Shown here one piece after another: positions 27,300 through 35,643 of a stretch of 64,000 bases of DNA. Under the pieces are notes generated by a model. That model was not told the DNA's origin. It ran no database searches and worked only from the letters and a program-made list of their open reading frames with translations. The stretch's first letter is position 1. The number at the start of each line of letters is the position of its first letter. The translations under genes and the position numbers were made by a program. The DNA is taken from the NCBI RefSeq assembly GCF_014198245.1, contig NZ_JACIHE010000002.1, forward strand, positions 586,275 through 650,274, in the 5' to 3' direction. Source of the DNA: Bradyrhizobium sp. cir1. Lineage in GTDB: Bacteria > Pseudomonadota > Alphaproteobacteria > Rhizobiales > Xanthobacteraceae.

Positions 27300-28615
27300 C
27301 CGTGCCCTTCCTTGACGAGGTCGGAGGAGATCGCCTGCGCCTTGGTCAGATACACGGTCGGGGCACGATGGCCGATCAGGCCGCGCGGTCGCCATATCAT
27401 GATCAGCACCATGGCCATGCCGAACACCAGCATGCGATAGGTCTCAAGCCCGCGGAACAGCTCGAAGCCGCCGATCATGGCGAGTGCGGCGAGCGCGACG
27501 CCGAGCTGCGAGCCCATGCCGCCGAGCACGACGATGGCGAGCACCAGCGCCGATTCCTGGAAGGTGAAGGATTCCGGGCTGATGAAGCCCTGCCGGGTGG
27601 CGAAGAACGCCCCCGCAAAGCCGCCGAACATGGCACCGGTCGCGAACGCGGTGAGCTTCGTCGTCGTGGTGTTGATGCCGAGCGCGCGGCAGGCGACCTC
27701 GTCCTCGCGTAGCGCCTCCCAGGCGCGGCCGATCGGCAGGCGGCGCAGGCGGATCGTCACCCAGTTGGTGAGCAGCGCCAGCGCCAGGATCACGTAGAAC
27801 AGGAAGACGATGCGGTGGGTCGACGAGTACTCGATGCCGAGTTTTGCTGCTAACCCGTCATCACTGTTGTCGAGCGGAATGCCGAAGAAGGTGGGACGGG
27901 GAATGCCGGAGACGCCGTTGGGACCACCGGTCAGGCTCTGCCAATTGATGATGACGAGGCGGATGATCTCGCCGAAGGCCAGCGTCACGATGGCGAGGTA
28001 GTCGCCGCGCAGCCGCAGCACGGGAAAGCCGAGCAGCACGCCCCAGAACGCGGCGAGGATGCCGGCGAGCGGCAGGCAGATCCAGAACGACCAGCCGAAA
28101 TTGGTGGCGAGCAGGCCGTAGGAATAGGCGCCCACCGCATAGAAGGCGACATAGCCGAGATCGAGCAGGCCGGCGAGGCCGACCACGACGTTCAATCCCC
28201 AGCCCAGCATGACATAGGTGAGCACGAGGATGGCGAGGTCGAGGATGTAGCGCTGGTTATAGAAGATGACAGGCACCAGCAGGGTGAAGATCAGCAGCGC
28301 GGGCGCGAGATAGCGGCCGACGAACGACAGGCCGCTTTGCACCGCCGGCGGCACCAGCTTCTCGGTTCCGGTCGGGCCGATCCATTGCCTGAGCAGCTCG
28401 ATCACGATCGAGCCGCCGAACACGGCTGCGACGAGGGAAGCGAGCTCGCCAAAACGCGTCCAGTAGGTGAGCTGGCCGTCGGAGCCCGCCTCGGTGCGGA
28501 TGCCGATCATCAGCGAGAACAGCACCAGCGCGATCGCAGCGTTGATGAAGGCGGTCTTGAGGAGGGCAGGGATGCCCGTTGCAGGTTTGGCTGTATTGAT
28601 CGAGGGAGCCGTCAC
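27296..28615 (-). CDS. livM: LIV-type ABC permease LivM (operon 1)
   Basis: 439 residues with about ten predicted membrane helices. The N-terminal 100 residues carry extra helices as in long LivM forms. The core shows VVVGLAGLLDLGYVAFYAVG and LRLRGDYLAIVTLAFGEIIR, the family hallmark, and the ATPase-contact loop near ACRALGINTT. Eleven bases separate it from livH. Forms the membrane channel with LivH. Confidence 0.94.
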   Translation of the reverse strand: MTAPSINTAKPATGIPALLKTAFINAAIALVLFSLMIGIRTEAGSDGQLTYWTRFGELASLVAAVFGGSIVIELLRQWIGPTGTEKLVPPAVQSGLSFVGRYLAPALLIFTLLVPVIFYNQRYILDLAILVLTYVMLGWGLNVVVGLAGLLDLGYVAFYAVGAYSYGLLATNFGWSFWICLPLAGILAAFWGVLLGFPVLRLRGDYLAIVTLAFGEIIRLVIINWQSLTGGPNGVSGIPRPTFFGIPLDNSDDGLAAKLGIEYSSTHRIVFLFYVILALALLTNWVTIRLRRLPIGRAWEALREDEVACRALGINTTTTKLTAFATGAMFGGFAGAFFATRQGFISPESFTFQESALVLAIVVLGGMGSQLGVALAALAMIGGFELFRGLETYRMLVFGMAMVLIMIWRPRGLIGHRAPTVYLTKAQAISSDLVKEGHG

Positions 28616-28626
28616 GCGCGCGACCG

Positions 28627-29544
28627 TCAGACTTTTTCGACTTCGGGACGGCCGAGCAGGCCGGTCGGCATGAAGATCAGCACGACGATCAGGATCGAAA
28701 ACGCCGCGACGTCCTTGTATTCGACCGAGAAATAGGCCGACCAGAACGTCTCGATCAAGCCGATCGCAAGACCCCCGAGCATGGCACCCGGCAGCGAGCC
28801 GATGCCGCCGAGCACGGCGGCGGTGAACGCCTTGATGCCGGCGACGAAGCCCATGAAGAAGTCGACCAAGCCGTAATAGAGCAGGTACATCAGGCCGGCG
28901 ACCGCGGCGAGCGCCGCGCCGATCACGAACGTCATGGAGATGGTGCGGTCGACGTCGACGCCGAGCAGCGCCGCCATGGTCTGGTCCTGCTCGCAGGCGC
29001 GCATGTCGCGCCCGAGCCGGGTGCGCGACACCAGCCAGGTGAAGATCGCCAGCAGCACGATGGTGGTGATGACCACCATGATCTGGATGTTGGAGAGCTG
29101 GATGACGAAGCCGTCCGTGCTCTCATGCAAGGTGTAACCTCCGGTGATGAAGGGCGGGATCGGCTTGACCCGGGCGCCCTGCGCCACCTGCGAATAATTT
29201 GTCAGCACGAAGGACATGCCGATCGCCGACAGCATCGGCGCGAGGCGGAAAGAATGGCGCAGCGGCCGGTAGGCGATCCGCTCGATGGTCCAGCCGTAGA
29301 GCGCGGTGATCGCCATCGACACCAGCAGCACGACGAGCAGGATCACGGGGATCGCGGTGAGGCCGAGCGAAACCAGGATCAGGAAGGTGATCAGGGCGAT
29401 GAAGCCGCCGATCATGAAGACGTCGCCATGGGCGAAGTTGATCATGCCGACGATGCCGTAGACCATCGTGTAGCCGATCGCGATCAGGCCGTAGATGGAA
29501 CCGAGCACGAGGCCGTTGATGAACTGCTGGGCGAAATAATCCAT
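28627..29544 (-). CDS. livH: LIV-type ABC permease LivH (operon 1)
   Basis: 305 residues, about eight membrane helices. Typical start (QQFINGLVLGSIYGLIAIGY) with YGIVGMINFAHGDVFMIGGF, plus the contact loop MRACEQDQTMAALLGVDVDR. It is the first gene of the operon, so the promoter lies in the 280 bp before the divergent Q-rich gene. Confidence 0.94.
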   Translation of the reverse strand: MDYFAQQFINGLVLGSIYGLIAIGYTMVYGIVGMINFAHGDVFMIGGFIALITFLILVSLGLTAIPVILLVVLLVSMAITALYGWTIERIAYRPLRHSFRLAPMLSAIGMSFVLTNYSQVAQGARVKPIPPFITGGYTLHESTDGFVIQLSNIQIMVVITTIVLLAIFTWLVSRTRLGRDMRACEQDQTMAALLGVDVDRTISMTFVIGAALAAVAGLMYLLYYGLVDFFMGFVAGIKAFTAAVLGGIGSLPGAMLGGLAIGLIETFWSAYFSVEYKDVAAFSILIVVLIFMPTGLLGRPEVEKV

Positions 29545-29824
29545 AGGCTGCCGTTACCAAACCTGACGTGGCTCAAAGGGAGCTCTTCGAGAGAGAGTGC
29601 TTGAGTTTCTTCTCGGGCCCCGGCAGCCCTTGAGCGTTCTGCTGGTTTTGTAACAGGAGGGAACTGGCCGCCGCAACAGCTCACGCCTCGGCAGAAGGTC
29701 TTGTACAGAGGTCATTTTTCGTTTCCGGGTTCCGCACCTGCGAGGAACCGGGTTCCCAGGGCAACCAAAGTCGGGGTCGGCCGTTATCACCGTTCTCTGA
29801 CGTCCAACAAGGGAGTTTCCCCCG

Positions 29825-29995
29825 ATGACGAAGCAGCAGAACCAGAATCCGGGTCAGCAGAGTCAGAACCCCGGCCAGCGCAACCCGCAGCAGCAGGGCG
29901 GCGGCCAGAAACCCGGACAGCAGCAGCAGGACCCGATGCGCCAGGGCGAGCGGCCAGGCCAGCAGCAGGGTGGCCAGCGCAGCCAGGACGAATAG
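29825..29995 (+). CDS. Glutamine-rich, low-complexity small protein
   Basis: 56 residues, almost entirely Gln, Asn, Gly, Pro and Arg (MTKQQNQNPGQQSQNPGQRN then QQQGGGQ...). No fold is expected; it looks intrinsically disordered. AAGGGAG lies about ten bases upstream of ATG 29825, and a perfect terminator follows 25 bases after the stop, so the gene has its own transcription unit. This argues that it is real despite its composition. Function unknown. Confidence 0.7.
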   Translation: MTKQQNQNPGQQSQNPGQRNPQQQGGGQKPGQQQQDPMRQGERPGQQQGGQRSQDE

Positions 29996-30020
29996 TTTGG
30001 GAGCCCAGGGAGTGAAGGGA

Positions 30021-30048
30021 GGCCCCGCCACAAGGCGGGGCCTTTTTT
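30021..30048 (+). terminator. Rho-independent terminator
   Basis: GGCCCCGCC-ACAA-GGCGGGGCC followed by TTTTTT. A perfect 9-bp stem with a T-run, directly after the glutamine-rich gene. Confidence 0.93.
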
Positions 30049-30074
30049 CTTTTGAAGTACGATCCATCCACGCC

Positions 30075-30175
30075 GTCATTCCGGGGCGGCTCGAAGAGCC
30101 GAACTATGGTGCGCAATTGCGCACCTGAGAATCTCGAGATTCCGGGTTCAATGCTGCGCATTGCCCCGGAAGGAC
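30075..30175. repeat. Palindromic intergenic repeat, copy 2
   Basis: Starts GTCATTCCGGGG, contains GTGCGCAATTGCGCAC and ends CCCCGGAAGGAC (one change from the usual CCCCGGAATGAC). Sub-family A. Lies between the terminator at 30021 and the membrane protein gene. Confidence 0.83.
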
Positions 30176-30271
30176 GGTGTGGGTCAGCCCAGTTAAGGTA
30201 AACGAAGGGTTTAAATTGCCGCCACAGTCTGATGCGAGTTAGCTCCCGGCAAAGCCTTCCCCTCGAAGGCG

Positions 30272-30850
30272 ATGGCAGGCGAAGCGGGTAGCGGCATGTT
30301 CAGGAATTGGCGGATCGGTTCGGTCAATGGCGCGCTGCTGGCGGCCTATTTCATCCCGGCCTGGGCGCTGGTCGCCTTCAATATCTTTGTCGCACCGGTC
30401 CACGGCCTCTACGAGCGGCCAAGCGTCGCGGTGGCGCTGTTCCTCAGCGATCATCTCCAGATGGCGGGGATGGACACGGTGCGTGCCGCCTGGCTGCTGG
30501 CGCTGGGACGGCTGACCGTCGTGGCGTTCTTTGCGATCTACCTCGCGCTATTGTGCATTCCCCGGACCCGCAGGAACGGCGGCAGTGACGAGGCGCTCGC
30601 CATTGCGCTCGTGATCGGCAGCCTGATCTCGTTTGCCAGCATGGTCATGGCCTCGAAGGTCGGCGAGATGGCCGCCCTCCGCCTGCATGCCACCGAGCTT
30701 CTGCTGCTGCTGGGGGCCGCGATCGTCCTGGTGATCGAGCGGCCGGAGGCGCCACCCAAGGCCGTCGAGGCCGCCGCGCCGCCAAATCTTGAGCCGCTAG
30801 GTCTTGAGCCGCTAGGTCTTGAGCAGGCCGAGCTCCTGCACAATCGCTGA
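30272..30850 (+). CDS. Four-helix membrane protein, unknown
   Basis: 192 residues with about four hydrophobic segments (near residues 20-45, 75-98, 110-128 and 142-158). No family is recognised. ATG 30272 and ATG 30296 are both possible starts. The C-terminal tail NLEPLGLEPLGLEQAELLHN comes from two copies of a 15-bp tandem unit and overlaps the 3' end of pcaC on the other strand by 39 bp, so the tail is probably non-essential. Transcripts from the two genes would collide here. Confidence 0.65.
   Translation: MAGEAGSGMFRNWRIGSVNGALLAAYFIPAWALVAFNIFVAPVHGLYERPSVAVALFLSDHLQMAGMDTVRAAWLLALGRLTVVAFFAIYLALLCIPRTRRNGGSDEALAIALVIGSLISFASMVMASKVGEMAALRLHATELLLLLGAAIVLVIERPEAPPKAVEAAAPPNLEPLGLEPLGLEQAELLHNR
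30788..30823. repeat. 15-bp tandem repeat at a convergent gene end
   Basis: CTTGAGCCGCTAGGT occurs at 30788-30802 and 30803-30817, then CTTGAG at 30818. On the minus strand the unit carries the pcaC stop codon (CTCAAGACCTAG). The copies extend the plus-strand protein by EPLGL units. Confidence 0.8.
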
Positions 30851-31204
30851 GGCTTCCTTGACGGCGTGGTTCGCCGCCGGCACGCCGCAATAGATCGCCT
30901 GCTGCAGCAGGATTTCCTTGATGTCATCGGGCGTGAAGCCGCCCTCGGCGAGCGCCGCGCGCACGTGCAGGCGGAATTCGTCCCATTGCCCGAGCGCGAC
31001 CATGGTGCCGATCACGAGCACCCGCCGCGTGCGCTCGTCGAAATGCGGCCGCGTCCAGATCTCGCCCCAGGCGTAGCGCGTGATCAGGTCCTGGAAATCG
31101 GTGTTGAAGGCATTGCGGTTGGCAATCGACTTGTCGACCCAGGCATTGCCCAGCACCTTTCGGCGCACGTTCATGCCGGCATCGCGGCGCTTCTGGTCGT
31201 CCAT
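30812..31204 (-). CDS. pcaC: 4-carboxymuconolactone decarboxylase
   Basis: 130 residues. Converts 4-carboxymuconolactone to beta-ketoadipate enol-lactone in protocatechuate breakdown. The family stretch RYAWGEIWTRPHFDERTRRV and QAIYCGVPAANHAVKEAS are typical of PcaC; the CxxC of AhpD is absent. ATG 31204 has GGAG upstream. It is downstream of pcaD, separated by a palindromic repeat that may interrupt or stabilise the message. Its 3' end overlaps a convergent gene. Confidence 0.92.
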   Translation of the reverse strand: MDDQKRRDAGMNVRRKVLGNAWVDKSIANRNAFNTDFQDLITRYAWGEIWTRPHFDERTRRVLVIGTMVALGQWDEFRLHVRAALAEGGFTPDDIKEILLQQAIYCGVPAANHAVKEASAIVQELGLLKT

Positions 31205-31220
31205 GGTGTTTCTCCAGTGA

Positions 31221-31318
31221 GTCATTCCGGGGCCCTCGAAGAGGCGAACCCGGAATCTCGAGGTTGTGAATGCCGATCGAGATTCCGGGTTCGATGCTTT
31301 GCATCGCCCCGGAATGAC
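31221..31318. repeat. Palindromic intergenic repeat, copy 3
   Basis: GTCATTCCGGGG ... CCCCGGAATGAC between pcaD and pcaC. The centre is GAACCCGGAATCTCGA and a mirror CGAGATTCCGGGTTCG; it lacks the GTGCGCAATTGCGCAC core. Within an operon it may act as a processing or stability element. Confidence 0.85.
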
Positions 31319-31329
31319 GATGGGCGCGA

Positions 31330-32112
31330 TCAGCGCTGCGTCAAGAAGCCCACCACCGCATCCGTGAACGCGTGCGGCTGCTCGACGTTGGAAATGTGCG
31401 CGGCGTCGATGATGGTCATGCTGGCGCCGGGAATGTTGGAGCGGATCAGTTCGGCCGCCGAGATCGGCGTCGCCATGTCGTGACGGCCGGCGATCACCAG
31501 CGTCGGGCTCTTGATCTTCTGCAGCAGCGCGCGCTGGTCGAGCGTCGACAGCGCCTCGCAGCAGGCGAGATAGCCTTCGACGGGCGAGGCCAGCAGCATC
31601 GCCTTCATCTTCGCAGTGACCTCGGGCTCGCGCTCGCGGAAATCGGCCGTCAGCCATCCCGCGATGACGGCATCGGCCACCGCCGCGATGCCACCCTTCT
31701 TCACCGCGTCGATGCGTTCCAGCCATTTGGTCGGTTCGGCATAATAGCAGGAGGTGTTGGCGAGGATCAGCTTGCCGAACCTTTCAGGCGCGTTGGCGCC
31801 CAGCCATTGCCCGACCATGCCGCCCATCGACAGGCCGCACCAATGCACCTTCTCGATGTTGAGGTCGTCGAGGATCGCGAGCACGTCGCGGCCGAACCGC
31901 TCCATCGTGTAGGGGCCGGGCGGAACGTTGGACTTGCCATGGCCGCGCCGGTCGTAGCGGATGACGCGGAACACCTGCGTCAGCGCCTTCATCTGCGGCT
32001 CCCACATCTGCAGCGTGCAGCCGAGCGAGTTGGAGAGCATCAGGGTCGGCCCGCCGTCGCGGCCCTCGACGGAGACGTTGAGCAGGCAACCGTCGGCATC
32101 GATCATGGGCAT
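31330..32112 (-). CDS. pcaD: 3-oxoadipate enol-lactonase
   Basis: 260 residues, alpha/beta hydrolase. Hydrolyses beta-ketoadipate enol-lactone to beta-ketoadipate. Oxyanion and nucleophile motifs: SNSLGCTLQMW, VHWCGLSMGGMVGQW (nucleophile Ser in GLSMGG), the Asp near AGRHDMATP and the His in IDAAHISNVEQP. ATG 32112 is followed two codons later by another in-frame ATG. It lies 14 bp after pcaB, so the two are one operon. Confidence 0.93.
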   Translation of the reverse strand: MPMIDADGCLLNVSVEGRDGGPTLMLSNSLGCTLQMWEPQMKALTQVFRVIRYDRRGHGKSNVPPGPYTMERFGRDVLAILDDLNIEKVHWCGLSMGGMVGQWLGANAPERFGKLILANTSCYYAEPTKWLERIDAVKKGGIAAVADAVIAGWLTADFREREPEVTAKMKAMLLASPVEGYLACCEALSTLDQRALLQKIKSPTLVIAGRHDMATPISAAELIRSNIPGASMTIIDAAHISNVEQPHAFTDAVVGFLTQR

Positions 32113-32126
32113 GCGGCGTCTCCGTT

Positions 32127-33482
32127 TTATTCGCGATCGAGGCTGTCGAGCAGGCGGTCGATCAAGGCTTGTGACGCCCCTTGATAGGCCATCGGCTCGA
32201 ACAATGCCGCAATTTTTTCCGGCGTCAGATGCGCGGTGACTTGCGAATCGCCTGACAGCACCTCGCGCAGATGCTTCTTCTCGGCGACCGCGCGCTTGCT
32301 CGCGGCCTCGACGAGATGATGCGCATCGCTCTTGCCGATCTTGTCCGCCAGCGCGAAGGTGACGGCCTCGGCCATGATCAACCCGTGTGTCGCATCGAGA
32401 TTGCTGCGCATCCGCGCGGCGTCGACGTCGAGGCCCTCGGCGATGTCGACGATGGCGGCGAGGGCACCGGAAGCGACCAGCATCAATTGCGGCAGCGTCG
32501 GCCATTCCGCGTGCCAGGGGCCGGCGCTGCGCTCATGGTCCTGCACCTGCGCGGCAAAAATCGTGGCGGCGAGCTGCGGCGCCATGGTGGCTGCGCCCAG
32601 CGCGCTCGCGGCTGCGACCGGGTTGCGCTTGTGCGGCATGGTCGATGAGCCGCCGCGCCCCTCGCCGGCAGGCTCGAAGGCTTCGCCGACATCAGTCTGC
32701 ATCAGCAGCGAGACGTCGCGCGCGATCTTGCCGCAGCTGCCGGCCAAAATCGCGAAGCTTGAAGCAGCCTCCGCAATCCGGTCGCGATGGGTGTGCCAGG
32801 GCGCTTCCGGCAGCGGCAGGTCGATCTCCCTAGCCAATCTTTCCGCAACGACGAGCCCGTTGTCGCCGAGGGCGGCGAGCGTGCCGGCGGCGCCGCCGAA
32901 TTGCAGTGCCAGGCCCTCGCGACGGAGCCGCCGCAGACGACAGCGGGCACGGGCGAGGCTTGACGCGTATTCCGCGGCCTTCAACCCGAACGGCATCGGT
33001 AGCGCATGCTGGAGCCAGGTCCGTGCCACCATGGCGGTGGTGCGATGGGCGCGGGCTAGCGCCGCAAAACCCTTGATGGCGCGGCTGAGGTCGGCATCGA
33101 GAGCGTCAATGCCGGCGCGCAGGGTAAGCATGGTCGCGGTGTCGATGACATCCTGGCTGGTCGCGCCCCAATGCACGTAGCGCGCAGCCTCCGCATCGGC
33201 TTTCGCGACATTGGCGGTCAGCGCCTTCACCAGCGGAATCGCGAGATTGCCGGATCGCGTCGCGGCATCGGCCAGGGCTGCAATGTCGAAGCAGGACGCC
33301 TTGCAGGCAGCTTCGATTGGCCCGACGGCGACCGCGGGAATCACGCCCGCGGCGGCCTCGGCCCGCGCCAGGGCTGCCTCGAAATCGAGCATGTTCTGCA
33401 AGGTCGACTGGTCGTCGCAGACGGCGCGCATGGCCGCGCTGGACAGCATCGGCGCGAGCAGGGGGGAGAGGGATGTGCTCAT
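32127..33482 (-). CDS. pcaB: 3-carboxy-cis,cis-muconate cycloisomerase
   Basis: 451 residues. Converts beta-carboxy-cis,cis-muconate to 4-carboxymuconolactone. Fumarase/aspartase superfamily signature GGSSTMPHKRNPVAAASALG and the HWGATSQDVIDT segment support PcaB rather than PurB or argininosuccinate lyase; the context with pcaD and pcaC settles it. It is the first gene of the minus-strand pca unit. pcaGH (the dioxygenase) and a pcaQ regulator are not in the window. Confidence 0.93.
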   Translation of the reverse strand: MSTSLSPLLAPMLSSAAMRAVCDDQSTLQNMLDFEAALARAEAAAGVIPAVAVGPIEAACKASCFDIAALADAATRSGNLAIPLVKALTANVAKADAEAARYVHWGATSQDVIDTATMLTLRAGIDALDADLSRAIKGFAALARAHRTTAMVARTWLQHALPMPFGLKAAEYASSLARARCRLRRLRREGLALQFGGAAGTLAALGDNGLVVAERLAREIDLPLPEAPWHTHRDRIAEAASSFAILAGSCGKIARDVSLLMQTDVGEAFEPAGEGRGGSSTMPHKRNPVAAASALGAATMAPQLAATIFAAQVQDHERSAGPWHAEWPTLPQLMLVASGALAAIVDIAEGLDVDAARMRSNLDATHGLIMAEAVTFALADKIGKSDAHHLVEAASKRAVAEKKHLREVLSGDSQVTAHLTPEKIAALFEPMAYQGASQALIDRLLDSLDRE

Positions 33483-33666
33483 ATCGTGCGGGACCTAACC
33501 ATCATGGCCCGGCTCTGCCAATCCAAATCCGCTCGCGCAAGCTTTTTGCAGTTGCGAATATGCATTGCACGTGACCGGGGGTGCCCTTTCCTTTGCGGCT
33601 TCCGTGCGTTACTTGAGCAGCACTATAGTTACGCGATCCAGGTCCGAGATTCCGGGGAGGCAGCCC

Positions 33667-34113
33667 ATGGCCATGACAATGAACGGCGAAGTCCAGCTCG
33701 CAGCGCCGCGCGAGGCCGTGTGGGAGAAGCTCAACGATCCCGAGGTGCTGAAGGCCTGCATCCCCGGCTGCGAGGAGCTGGAGAAGACCGAGGACGGTGG
33801 CTTCCGTGCAACCGCGAAAATGAAGGTCGGGCCGGTGTCGGCGCGCTTCAAGGGCAAGGTGATGCTCAGCGATCTCGACCCGCCGAACGGCTACAAGATC
33901 TCCGGCGAAGGCGAGGGCGGGGTGGCCGGCTTCGCCAAGGGCGGCGCAACCGTGAAGCTCGCGGAGAAGGACGGCGGCACGCTGCTCGCCTACGACGTCG
34001 AGGCGCAGATCGGCGGCAAGTTGGCGCAGCTCGGCCAGCGTCTGATCAATGGCGCCGCGAAGAAGCTGGCCGACGAGTTTTTCGCGAACTTCGCCAAAGC
34101 TGTACAGGGCTAG
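33667..34113 (+). CDS. coxG: CoxG-like SRPBCC protein
   Basis: 148 residues. CO dehydrogenase subunit G family, implicated in membrane anchoring or maturation of molybdenum hydroxylases. Family wording: MNGEVQLAAPREAVWEKLND, CIPGCEELEKTEDG and VEAQIGGKLAQLGQRLINGA. ATG 33667 is used; the open frame extends upstream without a ribosome site. It heads the plus-strand cox-like cluster, divergent from pcaB, with 184 bp between. Confidence 0.92.
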   Translation: MAMTMNGEVQLAAPREAVWEKLNDPEVLKACIPGCEELEKTEDGGFRATAKMKVGPVSARFKGKVMLSDLDPPNGYKISGEGEGGVAGFAKGGATVKLAEKDGGTLLAYDVEAQIGGKLAQLGQRLINGAAKKLADEFFANFAKAVQG

Positions 34114-34262
34114 CGGTACAGGGCTGAAACCTATCGCCTTTCGGCATGGCGCCTTGCGTCCGGGGTGATGTTGCCCCAGGGGACAATGGCCCATATGATG
34201 GGTTGGAATAATTATAAGAACCGCTTCGACGGGACCCGTTGGGGCGCTGATAGAGAGTGCTT

Positions 34263-34748
34263 ATGGCAAAAATCTCCCTCATCGTGAACGGCAGTCCTGT
34301 CACGGCCAATGTCGATCCCCGCACGCTTCTGGTGCAGTTTCTGCGCGAGAATCTGCGCCTGACCGGCACCCATGTCGGCTGCGACACCTCGCAGTGCGGC
34401 GCCTGCGTCGTGCATCTCGATGGCAAGGCCGTGAAGTCCTGCACCACGCTTGCCGTGATGGCCGACGGTCACGAGGTCAAGACGATCGAGGGACTGGCCG
34501 CCGACGGCGCGCCGCTGCATCCGATGCAGGAAGCCTTCCGCGAGCACCATGGCCTGCAGTGCGGCTTCTGCACGCCGGGCATGATCATGACCGCGATCGA
34601 CATCGTGCACCGCAAGGGCAACGAGCTCGACGATCACACCATCCGCGAGGAGCTGGAGGGCAATCTCTGCCGCTGCACCGGCTACCAGAACATCGTCGCC
34701 TCGATCTCCGCCGGCGCCAAGGCGATGGCGAAATCCGATCTCGCGTAA
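34263..34748 (+). CDS. coxS: Small [2Fe-2S] subunit of a CODH-like molybdenum hydroxylase
   Basis: 161 residues. N-terminal plant-type ferredoxin cluster [20 protein letters not shown] and C-terminal cluster [13 protein letters not shown] with CRCTGYQNI give the eight cysteines expected for two [2Fe-2S] centres. It transfers electrons from the Mo site to the FAD subunit. ATG 34263 lies after a GTG that also starts in frame. The FAD subunit gene follows after 27 bp; the large subunit gene does not. Confidence 0.94.
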   Translation: MAKISLIVNGSPVTANVDPRTLLVQFLRENLRLTGTHVGCDTSQCGACVVHLDGKAVKSCTTLAVMADGHEVKTIEGLAADGAPLHPMQEAFREHHGLQCGFCTPGMIMTAIDIVHRKGNELDDHTIREELEGNLCRCTGYQNIVASISAGAKAMAKSDLA

Positions 34749-34775
34749 CGCGCATCCCGCGATCAGGACATTCAG

Positions 34776-35582
34776 ATGTACGAATTCAAATATCATCGCC
34801 CCGGCACCGTGCGCCAGGCGGCCAACCTCCTGGTGAAGAACGAGGACGCCAAGGTGATCGCCGGCGGCCACACGCTGATTCCCGTCATGAAGCAGCGCCT
34901 CGCCAGCCCGCCGCATCTGGTTGACCTCTCCCACATCGACGGGCTCAACGCGATCGAGTTGAAGGGGCGCTCGCTCGTGATCGGCGCCACCGCCAAGCAC
35001 GCAGAGGTCGCGACCTCTGCGATCGTCGGTGAGGCGATCCCGGCGCTGGCGAGCCTTGCCGGCGGGATCGGCGATCCCGCCGTGCGCCACCGGGGCACGA
35101 TCGGCGGCTCGCTCGCCAACAACGATCCGACCGCGGATTATCCTGCTGCGGTGCTCGCGCTGGGCGCCACCATCGTCACCAACAAGCGCCGCCTCAAGGC
35201 CGAGGAGTATTTCCAGGGCCTGTTCTCGACCGCGCTCGAAGCCGACGAGATCATCACCAAGGTGATGTTCCCGCTGCCGAAGAAGGCGGCCTACATCAAA
35301 TTCCGCAACCAGGCCTCGCGCTACGCGCTGGTCGGCGTGTTCGTCGCGCGCCGTCCGTCGGACGTGCGGGTCGCCGTCACCGGCGCCGGGTCCGAAGGCG
35401 TGTTCCGTGTCACCGCATTCGAGGAAGCGCTGAAGAAACGCTTCTCCTCGAAGGTGCTGGATGGCATCGACGTGCCGGCGGAAGGCCTCAATAGCGACAT
35501 CCACGGCAGCGCCGAATACCGCGCGCATCTCATCGGTGTGCTGACGCGGCGGGCGATCGATGCGGCCAACGCAAAGGAATAA
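34776..35582 (+). CDS. coxM: FAD-binding subunit of a CODH-like molybdenum hydroxylase
   Basis: 268 residues. FAD-binding motifs of the CoxM/XdhB family: AGGHTLIPVMKQRLASP and GTIGGSLANNDPTADYPAA. The C-terminal CO_deh_flav_C domain includes FRVTAFEEALKKRFS. The start ATG 34776 is 27 bp after coxS. In form II CODH clusters the large subunit sits between S and M; here it is missing. Confidence 0.94.
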   Translation: MYEFKYHRPGTVRQAANLLVKNEDAKVIAGGHTLIPVMKQRLASPPHLVDLSHIDGLNAIELKGRSLVIGATAKHAEVATSAIVGEAIPALASLAGGIGDPAVRHRGTIGGSLANNDPTADYPAAVLALGATIVTNKRRLKAEEYFQGLFSTALEADEIITKVMFPLPKKAAYIKFRNQASRYALVGVFVARRPSDVRVAVTGAGSEGVFRVTAFEEALKKRFSSKVLDGIDVPAEGLNSDIHGSAEYRAHLIGVLTRRAIDAANAKE

Positions 35583-35643
35583 GCGGGCCACCGACTGGCC
35601 CGATACCTGCCCCGTGTGAGGGCGCAAACGAGACTGGCCTTTC

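Noticed and set aside
30812..31204. PcaC-like protein as an AhpD peroxidase
   Set aside because: The CxxC redox motif is absent and the gene is in a pca operon.
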